Part shown: piece by piece, positions 1-9,700 of the stretch
Numbering within the stretch: the first letter of the stretch is position 1
How the letters are laid out: every line of letters begins with the position of its first letter
NCBI GenBank assembly: GCA_030754995.1
Contig: JASLZG010000010.1
Coordinates: 291 to 33,133, forward strand
Direction of reading: 5' to 3'
Origin: Lentisphaeria bacterium
Lineage (GTDB): Bacteria > Verrucomicrobiota > Lentisphaeria > JABSQK01 > CAJWLW01
DNA length: 32,843 nt
Made by a program: the position numbers and the translations under genes
The notes under the pieces: generated by a model
The model's input: the letters and a program-made list of their open reading frames with translations, nothing else
What the model was told of the DNA's origin: nothing
Database searches by the model: none

Positions 1-2
1 AC

Positions 3-824
3 GACCAGCCGGACACGCCGCCGGCGGAAAGTGCCGAGGACTGGACCAGCCACAACGTCTCGACCCAGATACGCATCGTCGGCCCCGAAAGCACGGTCCC
101 GCCCATTGAACGACCGGCGCCGGCTTCGACCATGCCCACCACAGACACCGGTAATCTGATAGATTCGAAAATCGCGGCAGCAGCGAAGAACGACGAAATC
201 AAGGTGGCCAAACCTGTCCAAGCCGATTTCATCACCAGCATCACCGAGCATGAAAGGATGGCCGGCAACGATGCACTTCACGTTGTCGAAGAGGAGGCAC
301 TCCGTCGAGCTGCAGAGACGCGGCAGGAGGCGGAAGAAGCGATGCGCGCCATCGAGGAGGCCAAGCGGGCGGCGTTCGCCGATGCCGAACGCGCCAAGGA
401 AGCCGCCGAAGAGGCGAAATGCCTGGCAATGGAGGAAGCGCAACGCGCCCGTGACGCCGCCGAGGAAGTGAAGCGTGCCGCGGAAGCTGAGGCCGAGCGC
501 GCCAAACAGGAAGCGGAGCTGGCCAAGCAGAAGGCTGTGGAGGAAGCAAAGAATGCGCGAGCCGCCGCCGCCAGCTTGAAGCGCCAGCAGGCGATCGCTG
601 CCGCCCGCCGCGAGGCCGAAGAAAAAGCCCGCCGCGTATTGGCCGAGAAACAGAGCCAGAGCGAGGCGGCAGCCGCAGAGGCCGCCCGGCGGAAGAAGAT
701 CGAGGAGGCGAAAAAGAAGGCCGTCGAGGTCGCCCGCCAGAAGGCGATAGTCGTTGCGAAAGAAAAAGCCAGGCGGAAAGCACAGTCCGGTGACAAGGGA
801 AAGAATGATGGACCAGAAACCTGA
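3..824 (+). CDS. Ala/Glu/Lys-rich coiled-coil protein (5' partial)
   Basis: The frame is open from the first complete codon at base 3, so the gene begins outside the window. An ATG at 132 exists, but the 43 codons before it are also open and read as a plausible Pro/Ser/Thr-rich linker, so I treat 132 as internal. About residues 55-225 after that ATG are an almost unbroken alpha-helical stretch rich in Ala, Glu, Lys and Arg with few helix breakers, including four 18-residue repeats. Composition resembles TolA-like or other elongated coiled-coil rods, but I see no TolA C-terminal domain, and such composition is not evidence of homology. The stop overlaps the start of the next gene by about 20 bases, so the two are probably translationally coupled. 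Function unknown; likely structural or scaffolding. A membrane anchor or enzymatic domain could lie in the missing N-terminus. Confidence 0.75.
   Translation, partial: DQPDTPPAESAEDWTSHNVSTQIRIVGPESTVPPIERPAPASTMPTTDTGNLIDSKIAAAAKNDEIKVAKPVQADFITSITEHERMAGNDALHVVEEEALRRAAETRQEAEEAMRAIEEAKRAAFADAERAKEAAEEAKCLAMEEAQRARDAAEEVKRAAEAEAERAKQEAELAKQKAVEEAKNARAAAASLKRQQAIAAARREAEEKARRVLAEKQSQSEAAAAEAARRKKIEEAKKKAVEVARQKAIVVAKEKARRKAQSGDKGKNDGPET
354..569 (+). repeat. Four 54-bp (18-residue) coding repeats
   Basis: Four consecutive 18-residue units can be aligned without gaps: EEAKRAAFADAERAKEAA, EEAKCLAMEEAQRARDAA, EEVKRAAEAEAERAKQEA and ELAKQKAVEEAKNARAAA. A more diverged copy may precede them. Eighteen residues equal five turns of alpha helix, or one heptad plus one hendecad, so the unit fits a continuous helix or a shallow coiled coil. 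The copies have diverged at the DNA level, so this is an old duplication. Confidence 0.7.
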
Positions 825-2046
825 CGCGCACGAACAACTCAAGGCGGAGATCCTCAAAGACGTCGAGGAAAAGATTGCCGCGCAGCACGAGGACGGTGAG
901 CCGTCGGCGAGCAGCAGTGAGCAAACGGCGGACGACGGCAGTCAGGCTCTCGAGGCGGAAATCCGCGAGCAGGCCGAAGCCAAGCGCCAGCAGGCGCAGC
1001 AGAAGGCCGATGGCAACGACAAGCCCCCACCCGTATCGAAACCTGCAGACAAGGATGGTGCCATCCCCGCCGACAACGACGCTGAGTCCGGCGACAGGGG
1101 CGACGACGAAGCTGCCGATAAAGGCACGGCCAAAGACCGGAAGCAGGAAGCTGGAGGTGGGGGCGCCGGTGTGAAACGTAGTGCCGGCAAAGGTGCCAGG
1201 CGCGCTGGTAAAGGCGCCGCCCCCGATGCTGCGCGGGGAAAAAAGAAGTCTGGTGTCAGCGCCAAGGTTGCAAAGCAACTGCAGTCGGCCACCGGCAACA
1301 AGAAGCATGCCGCCAGGCTGCTTGAAGAGAAGCAGGTGATTGACAGCCACTTCCGCAAATGGCAGATGGTGATGTACGTGATGATCTCCATGGGCACGAT
1401 CGCGGCCGCGGTCGTTATTTTTCAGGTTGCCCGGAATCGCGACAACAGTGCCCCCGCCGAACCGGTAACCAGGAACCTGCCGCCACCCACTGTTGTTCAG
1501 CCAGCGCCGCCCCCGGACGACCGCGACCCGGCGATGGAACCCAGTCCCGCCTTGCGGGCGCTCATGGACGAGGCGAAGGAGTTGGTGGCGATGGGCAAGT
1601 TCAAGGAATCCATCAAACTATTCGAGGACCATATCCACGATGCACCCTCGGAGAAGCCGCTGTGCGAGCGGGCGATGGACCAGCTTATTGCCGAACGTGA
1701 TCACCTTGACCGCGGCTCGCCGCGCTGGCGGAAAGTGCACAAGCAGGCGAGGGAACTGATTGCGCCGGCGTCCGATACCAGGGACGTGAAGGCGATTGTC
1801 CGGGCGTTGACGCTGGTCCGGACATTCAACGAGCGACCGGGAAAAGACCGGGATCGGGCCGAGGAACTGCTTCGCAAGCTGGACCGCATCCACTTCAAGA
1901 TGACCGGCATAACAGCGCCGGACTCACCCCGCGGCAGTGGTCCGGGTGCCGCGGTGCCGCCGGAACCCGGAGACGGTGGGGCGGTTGACGGCCGGGAGCT
2001 GCTGCCGCCTCGTGGGATAGAGGACGACTGGGACGCCGGCGAATAA
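805..2046 (+). CDS. Single-pass membrane protein with TPR-like C-terminal domain
   Basis: About 413 residues from ATG 805 (ATG 808 is equally possible); AAGGGA at 797-802 is a nearby ribosome-binding site. An upstream in-frame ATG at 754 lies deep in the preceding gene and is less likely. The N-terminal ~185 residues are highly charged, low-complexity and Lys/Ala-rich. One hydrophobic segment follows at about 188-210 (core ISMGTIAAAVVIFQVA), then a proline-rich linker, then a helical region from about 245 with a TPR-like unit (LRALMDEAKELVAMGKFKES). The C-terminus is Gly/Pro-rich. With the charged part before the hydrophobic segment, the expected topology is N-terminus in the cytoplasm and the TPR-like part in the periplasm (inference). 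It overlaps the coiled-coil gene upstream and converges on the pseudokinase gene downstream. No family recognised. Confidence 0.8.
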   Translation: MMDQKPDAHEQLKAEILKDVEEKIAAQHEDGEPSASSSEQTADDGSQALEAEIREQAEAKRQQAQQKADGNDKPPPVSKPADKDGAIPADNDAESGDRGDDEAADKGTAKDRKQEAGGGGAGVKRSAGKGARRAGKGAAPDAARGKKKSGVSAKVAKQLQSATGNKKHAARLLEEKQVIDSHFRKWQMVMYVMISMGTIAAAVVIFQVARNRDNSAPAEPVTRNLPPPTVVQPAPPPDDRDPAMEPSPALRALMDEAKELVAMGKFKESIKLFEDHIHDAPSEKPLCERAMDQLIAERDHLDRGSPRWRKVHKQARELIAPASDTRDVKAIVRALTLVRTFNERPGKDRDRAEELLRKLDRIHFKMTGITAPDSPRGSGPGAAVPPEPGDGGAVDGRELLPPRGIEDDWDAGE

Positions 2047-2152
2047 GACGCTGTCGACGGTGTACCTTGGCGCCACGGCACAAATCCGAAGTGCCGGCCG
2101 AGGCCTTCGATCTTGAGTTCATCTCAGCGCCATTGTGGGCGGGAGCCCGTCC

Positions 2153-3139
2153 TCAGACGATGCCTGCCACGGTCGCGATGGTGGCGACAATGATCACCGC
2201 GACCACCGCCAACTGTAGCGTGCACCCCTTGCCCCAGCGCTTGCCTTCACCGTTGGCTGCCGCCGCCGCACCGCTGCCGCTTCGGGCGGCCACTGATTTC
2301 ATGGCATCGGACAGGGCCTGCCAGCTTTCGTAGCGGTCCTCACGGTCTTTCTTGAGCATCCGATTGAGCAGGTCGGCGCATTCCGGCGAGACGTTCACGT
2401 TGCGTTCGTTGGCGGGCTCGGGCGGTTCGTCCATGTGTTTCTGCATCAGCAGCAGCGGCGCTATTTCCTCGAACGGCAGCGAGCCGGTCACCATTTCGTA
2501 CATGCCGATGCCGAGCGAATACATGTCGCAGCGGAAATCGAGGTCCTCGGAGCCCCTGATCTGTTCCGGGCTCATGTATTCGGGGGTGCCGATGGTGAAG
2601 CCGATGCCGGTAAGGTCCATTGACTGCCCCTCTTCGGAAGATTTGGCGATGCCGAACCCGGTAAGCCTGGCCTGGTGGTCACTGGTGATGAAGACGTTGT
2701 TGGGCTTGAAATCGCGATGCAGCAGCTTCTTGCTCTCCCAGACGTAGTGGAGGGCATCGACGATCGGGATCATCAGCTCCATGACCTCGCGCTCTGCCAG
2801 CGGGCTGTGCTGCAGCATGTAGTCGTCGAGCGTACAGCCGCCGGCCTCGCTCTGGGTCACCAGGTAATAGCAGCCGGCGTCTTCGCCGGCGTCGATGATG
2901 CGCAGGATATGTGGATGATCGATGGTCGCGAGCAGCTCGACCTCCTGCAGAAAACGGCCGACGTTCTCGTCGTCCATAGTGCCGGAAAGGATCTCGACAC
3001 GGACGCAACTGGAGCCCTCCCCGTCTTCCTGTGTGGCGTCATAAATTTCGCCCAGGCTACTTTCACCGACACGCCTCTCGAGGGAATATTTACCGGCAAT
3101 TTTTGTCCCTGCGAGGAGACCGATTTGCTCTTCGCTCAT
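2153..3139 (-). CDS. Tail-anchored serine/threonine kinase-fold protein, predicted pseudokinase
   Basis: 328 residues from the ATG at 3139 (MSEEQ); in-frame ATGs further upstream add only residues outside the fold. The eukaryotic-like kinase (PF00069) fold is clear: glycine loop at 25-30, alpha-C glutamates at 66/68, HRDFKPNN at 141-148, intact GTPEYMSPEQ at 184-193, and the CDMYSLG helix around 204-210. Two catalytic positions are lost: the VAIK lysine is Glu49 (VRVE) and the DFG aspartate is Gly161 (TGFG). The glycine loop is GESSLG rather than GxGxxG. ATP-Mg binding and phosphotransfer are therefore doubtful, although the HRD Asp143 remains. A Gly/Ala linker leads to a C-terminal hydrophobic segment (about 306-328) that ends the protein, a tail anchor holding the domain at the cytoplasmic face. 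It is the last gene of a minus-strand unit after the giant TPR and J-like genes. Confidence 0.88.
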   Translation of the reverse strand: MSEEQIGLLAGTKIAGKYSLERRVGESSLGEIYDATQEDGEGSSCVRVEILSGTMDDENVGRFLQEVELLATIDHPHILRIIDAGEDAGCYYLVTQSEAGGCTLDDYMLQHSPLAEREVMELMIPIVDALHYVWESKKLLHRDFKPNNVFITSDHQARLTGFGIAKSSEEGQSMDLTGIGFTIGTPEYMSPEQIRGSEDLDFRCDMYSLGIGMYEMVTGSLPFEEIAPLLLMQKHMDEPPEPANERNVNVSPECADLLNRMLKKDREDRYESWQALSDAMKSVAARSGSGAAAAANGEGKRWGKGCTLQLAVVAVIIVATIATVAGIV

Positions 3140-3276
3140 GGCTGTCCCCATAACTCCCGCAACGGTATGGCGGAGTATTAAGTGTAGTTGTGCAGTCGCT
3201 GTTAAATGATCGCCACAAAGTACCATGCACCGAGGCGATTTCAATTGCGGCCCGGTATCGGGTCAACGGCGGTGGT

Positions 3277-3756
3277 TCAGTTGTCAAAGACGATATGCCG
3301 GGGCGTCCGGCGGCGCTGCAGTTCAGCGATCTCGGCGACATTGACCTGCAGTTCCGGATCCCGCTCGGACTCGGGGAAATCGAGGTCTGCGAGTTCATTG
3401 CTGGTGCCTTCCACCAGCACCTGGGCGAGGCTTGGTGGCGGCAGTGTGACGTTTTCGGACTGCAGATCCGGCAGGTTCTTCAGGCGGTTCTGAATGGCGC
3501 GCACGTCGATACGGTCGAGGATGAGTGCATTGACCTGCACGCGCCGGTGACGGGCTTTCAGGATCTCGATGTGCTCCTGAAGCCGTGCTGCCTTCGCGAC
3601 CCGTTCGTCCTCGGGCAGCGAAGAGATCGCGGTCATAGCCGTCTCGAGCTGGGCGCTGATTTCTTCAGCAGACGCCGTCGGCTCGAGGCCAAGCTCGTCA
3701 TATATTGACGGGGTCCTTGGACTGGGCGGGTTTGAGTTTTTTGCTTGAGTTGTCAT
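3277..3756 (-). CDS. Small J-domain-like protein lacking HPD
   Basis: 159 residues from ATG 3756. Residues about 17-33 (SIYDELGLEPTASAEEI) match the helix I and turn pattern of J-domains (YxxLGLxxxAsxxEI). The following helices are charged, but the HPD tripeptide needed to stimulate DnaK ATPase is absent, so classical co-chaperone activity is unlikely. The second half is a charged region with an acidic/proline-rich linker and no motif I recognise. The start lies 59 bases inside the preceding giant TPR gene; no ATG, GTG or TTG between it and the J-like motif offers a shorter version. The pseudokinase gene starts about 137 bases downstream. The context suggests an adaptor working with these two membrane proteins (inference). 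Confidence 0.7.
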   Translation of the reverse strand: MTTQAKNSNPPSPRTPSIYDELGLEPTASAEEISAQLETAMTAISSLPEDERVAKAARLQEHIEILKARHRRVQVNALILDRIDVRAIQNRLKNLPDLQSENVTLPPPSLAQVLVEGTSNELADLDFPESERDPELQVNVAEIAELQRRRTPRHIVFDN

Positions 3757-6700
3757 CGTCAGTGCTTGCCTTTTTGATGTTGAGATTGCGCATGGCGCTG
3801 TACATTTTGTCGAATTCGGCGGTCATTTTCTTGCTGTTCTCTGCCGCCGCATCAGGGGCCTTGGCGGCTTCGCGCAGAACTCGCAGCGGCCCCTCGAGGC
3901 TGCCCAATTGGATGCCGGCGGGCTTGTCACGCAACAGCTTTTCAAGAAATTCCCCGGCCGTCGCGAACTCGCCCATGGCGCCACGCTGCAGGGCGTTGAG
4001 CATGTTCGTGGTGAACTCGCGCTTGGCCTTTTGAAAATCGCTGTATTCAGGAAAGACGCTACGGGCTTCGCGGAGACTTTCGAGATCGGCTGTGAACGAT
4101 GTCATGTCACGGCCATCGGTCTCGCCGATGCGGATGTGAACCAGCAGATTGCAGATGAGAAAGCCCCATTGGTCGGTGCGTGGGTCGTCGCGGCCGATGT
4201 CGGATTTAAAGGCGTTGTGGCGCTGGCCAAGCATGGCCAGGTTGTCGCGCGGATTTTCACCGGCCGAGGTCAGCAGAGACAGGTAACTCTCGAGCCCGGG
4301 CTCGTCGCTCGCTTCGATTCTCTCCAGTGTGTATTCGACAAGGGGGGTGACAAAACTCTCGAGCTTGAACCGGGTGTTGATGGCCGCGATATCATCGTCA
4401 CTGAACGGCGTTACAGTCCCGCCCGGCGCCGCAAAGCGCTGGCTCTCGCGATTCCAGAATTGCGGATTGACAAAAACATTCTCTTCCCAGAAATTCAGAC
4501 ATTCGTTCCAGGCCCCGAAGGCCTCGTCGACAGCCTGCCCCGCCTCGAGAATGCTCGCAAGCTGGTAATGCAGCACCGCCAGGTTGTGCACCAGCGAGTG
4601 CGCCAGATCCTTGTCCGCCATGCCGTCGAGCCTTTCCTTGAGTGCGAGGATTGTCTGGCGCACGGCCGCTGGATCGTTCGTGTGGTCCAGCACTTCACTG
4701 AGCGACAGCGCCATGATGACCGTCTTGATTTCCGGCGCCGGCGCCGGAATCTGCTCGAAAATATGGCGGGCACCGGCGAGGTCGTGCTTGCCGACAGCGG
4801 CAATGGCCAGCTCGGTCGAAAGAATTGAAAAGAGCTTGCTGCCACGGCCTTGATTATCGCTGAGGTAGGGCGCCAGGGCGGCCTTGGCCAGGTCGTTCTT
4901 GCCCTCCTGAATGAGAGCGACTGCCTGCAGATAGGCAACACTGGCGCGGCTGTGCACCGGCAGTTCGTCCATGAGCCCGGCAACTCTGTTGAAGTCGCGG
5001 AGGTGACACAGGTAAAAGGCCTGGTTGAGGGCCACGTGCTGATCGACGAACGCGGCACCTGTGTAGCTGCCGCCGGCAGACTGCACATCGAGTTGGCGGA
5101 TGGCTTTGGCGTAGTCGCCCTGGTGGCCCGCGAGATAGGCATTGATCGTGGCGATACCCACTTTGACGTGGGGCATCACATCCGGCATGGCGGTGAGCTG
5201 CTGCATCATCGACTGCACGGCGGTGTCGTGTCCGAGTCCGAGCTCGGCGACGATCGCATGGTATTGATAGCGGCTGTTGCCCTGCTCGGTGTCCCGCAGA
5301 CGGTTCAATGTCGCCAGGGCTTCTTCATAGCTGCCCCGGTGCAGATGGTTCATGGCGGTATAGAACTGACAGAGCCGCTGGTGCTGCGGGTCGCTGCTCC
5401 GGGCCTGCAGTTCGGACAGTACACTCTGCGCCTCGTCATGGTTTCCGTTGGCCTCGAGGCCGACCACGTGACGAAGCTGCGACTCCGCAACGAGCCGTGA
5501 GAGCCGCTGTTGCCGGGCCGGGTCGGTGACGCTCGCAGCGACCGACTCGAAGCATTGCCGGGCGGCGTCGTAAGCGTTGTGATCGATCAGAAAGAGTCCC
5601 AGCGAATAGAGCGTCCGCTGGGCAATGCCGGACCAGACGGTATCGACGGACGCCGGGTTCACAAGATGTGGAATGATTTCGCCGCAGCGGTCGAGACGGT
5701 GCTGTGTCGCCAGCGCCCTGGCATAGAAGTAGAGGTCCCAGGCGGACAGCAGATCAATCGATTCGACGGCGCCATAATGCTGCAGGGCCTTGTCGTTGCG
5801 CTCGGCCATGGCATAAATGCGACCCAGTGCGGTGTGCGCCGGAAGGCTGAGAGCGCTGCAACGGGCGGCCTTCTCGAGGTGCATGATTGCTTTGGCGATA
5901 TTTTTGTCCTCGTACAGCAGGCCGCGGTAGTAATTGGCGCTGAAATTGTCCGGCTCGGTCTGCAGAACCTGATCAAATATGGTTGCCGCCTTGTCGCCGT
6001 CGCCGCCTTCGAAAGCCAATTGCCCCATGCCGACGAATGCCGGAATGCAGTTGGCGTCGATCGTCAGCGCCTGCTTGAACTTCGCCTTGGCGTCCTGCAG
6101 GTCGTTGGCCAGGTATTTGATGTTGCCGTGCAGCGCCAACGCCCTGGAGTAGAAGACGTCGTCCTCCTTGATGAGCCCGGCTATCTTGACCGCCTTGTCC
6201 ATGGCGCCGTGGGCGGCCAGGGAGGATGCCAGGAAATACACCGCTTCGCTGTCATTCGGGTCGCGCTTGAGCAGTTGCTGGAAGTGATCGACGGCCTTGT
6301 CGATCTCGTCGGCGCGGGCATAGGAGCGGGCGCTCCAGAAGAGGCTGTCGCGGTCCTTGTCGGGGATCGAGTCGTAACACTTGTAGGCGGAGACATACTT
6401 GCCGGTCTCGAAGAAGCAGCGGCCGAGCTTGGACCACAGGTCACGGTTGCCGCCGCGGGCGGCGAGACACACCTTGACGTGTGAGATCGCTCCTTCGTAG
6501 TCGTGCGACTCGAACAGCAGGTCACCGAGCAAGAGGCGGGTATCGATATGCTTGGGATTGAGGCCGACGTGCTGGTTGAGATAGCGGCGTGCATCCTCGG
6601 TGAGGCCCAGCTCGACCGCCAGGCGGCCGAGCTGGCACAAGCACTCGGCGAAGTTGTTATTCCAGTCTTCGGTGGTCTTGACCAGTTCCTTGTCGAGGCG

Positions 6701-9700
6701 CTTGAGCAGGCGCTCGAATTCCTGGTAGCCGCGCTGCGGTTTGGAATCTGCCAGTTCGCGAGCCTTGGAGATGCGATAGAGTAGCCGGTCATGGAGCAAC
6801 GGCAGATCCTTTTCGAGGCGTACGATATTCGCAGAAAGCCGGTCCTTGAAAGAGTGTGTTGCAATCGGCCGGTCATCCCTTGTGCCGCCCAGCACCTGGA
6901 GCAGCAGGCGCTCGAACACCAGCCGGCGCTCGGCGTAAATCAGCGGGAAAAAGAGGTAGGTGCTGAAGCCGATACCGTAGAACAGGACACCCGGGATTAT
7001 GGTGGCCCGCACGAAGGCGGTTGAGAAGTCGACATTGGAGATCAGGCATGGCACAAGTATTGCCAGGAACGCCGCAAAAACGGTTGCGAACTGGAGCAGG
7101 CGATAGTGCAGATGGCCGCGCGCCCGGCCGTGGCGGTGGGCGACGACATAGGCACTGAGCCAGATGATGATGGTGACACCGAACAGAAACCAGTCGAGGT
7201 CGGTCTTGATCCCCATGGGCCTTTGAATGCGGGCAAGGCGCACCTTGCGGGCCAGCTCGCGGCGGCGTTCCACCAGCGAATAGTCCAAGGCGACAAGCGG
7301 GAAGTTTATCAACACATCGCCGTAGATTGCATCGGCCTTGATACTTTGGCCGGTTTCGTTGTAGTTCTCGGCCAGGGCGATTTTCCACTTGACCAGGAGA
7401 TCGTCGAAATTCTCGGCCGCGCTGATGTTCTCGAAGCGGCGCACAAATAATTGCAGCGCTTCCACGAAAAGGACGGATACTTGCCGGCCCTGTTGGCTGT
7501 CCCGGTCGTACTGTCGAACGGTCTGCCGGACGATCGGCACGATGGCGCTCTCGAGGTCAATTTCCTTTGAGAGGCTGGCGTACTGTGATTGGAACTCGTA
7601 CACTGCGACGATGGCCTGGACGAACTTTCCCTGCTTCCAGATTTCCTCGAAGTCCGCCACAATGTCGCCCGCGATGGCGCTGATGCTCGAGACCCCACCG
7701 GCCGCCCCCGGGTAGTCGGCGCAGAGGTCATTGAAAATTTTCAGGCGGCTGTCGTCGTCGAGATTGTCGGGCAGCAATTGCAGCCGCAGTTCGACGATGC
7801 GCTCACGCACCCGCCCGCTGCGGGCGAACATCGGGTCGGCAACGGCCAGTGCCTCGAGCTGCCCAATGGCTTCCTCCGGCATCCCGGCCGCGGCCTTCTG
7901 GTTGGCCAGCCGCAGTTGCAGCTGGGCCATTTGCTGTTGCAGCGTGCTGTCGTGACGCGACTCCTCGTCTTTCCCGATCAACTGGTTATAGCAATCAAAG
8001 GCCTTGGCGTTGAGGCCCTTGAGCGCATAGGCTTGTGCCAACTGCTTCTGCAGGCTGAACAGCGACCGCGAGCCGTCCGGGGTCAAATATTCGAAACCGA
8101 ACTGCAACAGTTCATCGGCGCGTTGCAGGCGACCGTCGGCCAGGCAATACTCGACCAGGCTGATCAACGTGTCGTGGCCGCCGCCGGCCAGAGACGAAAT
8201 GTCGTTGCTGAACACGTTGGAAGCGCGGGTGAACAATGCCAACCGCTGCTGTTCGGCGAAATCGGCCCATTGCGAGTAGGCCTTGTTGTGGACCTTGCCA
8301 CGATTGTCCAGCAGCCACCGGTCGAGAGCAGTGTAGCGATCCCACTGCTCGACAGCGTCGCCTTCGAGGATCGCCGCGAACTGCTCCTGAAAAATGGCAT
8401 AGCCGGCCACCTTGCGGATGCCCGACTCGATCACGTCGAGGCGGTATTCCGCGGCCAGCAGGGCATCGTGGTTTTCGGCCAAGAACCTCTGGGCACGCTT
8501 CACCAGCTCCTGGTTCTGTGCCGGCGTGTTGCCGACGACCGCTGCCAGCTGCATCGTCGTACGTGCCCCGGTTGCCCGCAGGATGCCAGCGTTTGCATGC
8601 GCCTGCATGCCCGCGTCGTCCGTTGCGTCGAGCACTTTGCCCAGCTCGGCGATGGCGTCGTCGTACCGCTTCTGCAGCAAGGCGCGATTGCCGTTGTGCA
8701 AGAAGCGTTGGATCGTCATGATCTCGCGGTGCCGAGCGGTGGCGGCGGCACGGTGGCCGCGGATTTTCCGGAGCTGCTCATCCAGGGTGCTGTTGAGCTT
8801 GACGATATCCGGCCCGAACATCTGCAGTTTCGCCCGACTCAGAAATAACTCGATCCCGTGGACCCTGCGCTGGGCCTCCTCGTACGCTTGCTGTGGCAGA
8901 TCGATGTCGGCTTGGAGCAGGTTCTCGACCGCCGGCATCACCTGCTCCAGTCGCCGGTCGACGATCTCGTAGACCTGCGCCAGGAAGGTCGCCAGATTCT
9001 CATGATAGAGGTCGTTGACACCGGCACCGCCATTGATCCCCAGCAAGTAGGATTCGGCACGGGCGGTGAGCGAAGTCGTCCGTAGCTGCTCGATGGCTTG
9101 TTCATGGAGCGTGTCGACACACAGTTGCTGTTCACGGCGCAGGATCTCGGCAACTTCGGCGCGATCATGCCGGACCAACGGCGTATCACCCTTGATCTGG
9201 ATAAGGTCACGCTGGAAACGGATCAGCTTCGCCAGGTTGCTGTTGTTGTACGGCTCCCGGCCGTTGACCAGATCAAGAACCAGGTGATCGACGTGCTTTT
9301 GCAATTCCAGCACCGCGATTGTGTTCGGCACGGCCGTAATCATCTCATCGTAATATTCGATCGCGTGGTACAACGCTCGACTCTGGTGCTTCTGTGCTTC
9401 CAGCCGGGCCGCCAGAAACGGCTGCACCGCCAGCTTGAACTTGGCGACAGCCACTTTCAGGTCCTCGGTATTGCGAGTGGCCCGGGCGAATTCCTGCTCC
9501 TTGATGTTGCGGTCGATAATGTTGAGCAGCTGGCTGACATTGCTGGTTTCCTGGAACATCGTTCCGGCGATGCGGACATCTTTGAAGCGCAGATGCACAA
9601 TCTCCGCATCCGTTGCCACGAAGTAACGCTTGGCACCGTCGTCGGCACGCACGGGGACGCCCTCGACCGCCATGTTGCTCCACATGTAGAACGTCCGCAG

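Noticed and set aside
241-1350. Long minus-strand open frame opposite the first two genes
   Set aside because: It is opposite a repetitive GC-rich coiled-coil gene, its protein is Arg/Pro/Leu-biased with no domain, and it spans the junction of two supported genes.
7589-8848. 419-codon plus-strand open frame
   Set aside because: Antisense to the giant TPR gene and without recognisable features.
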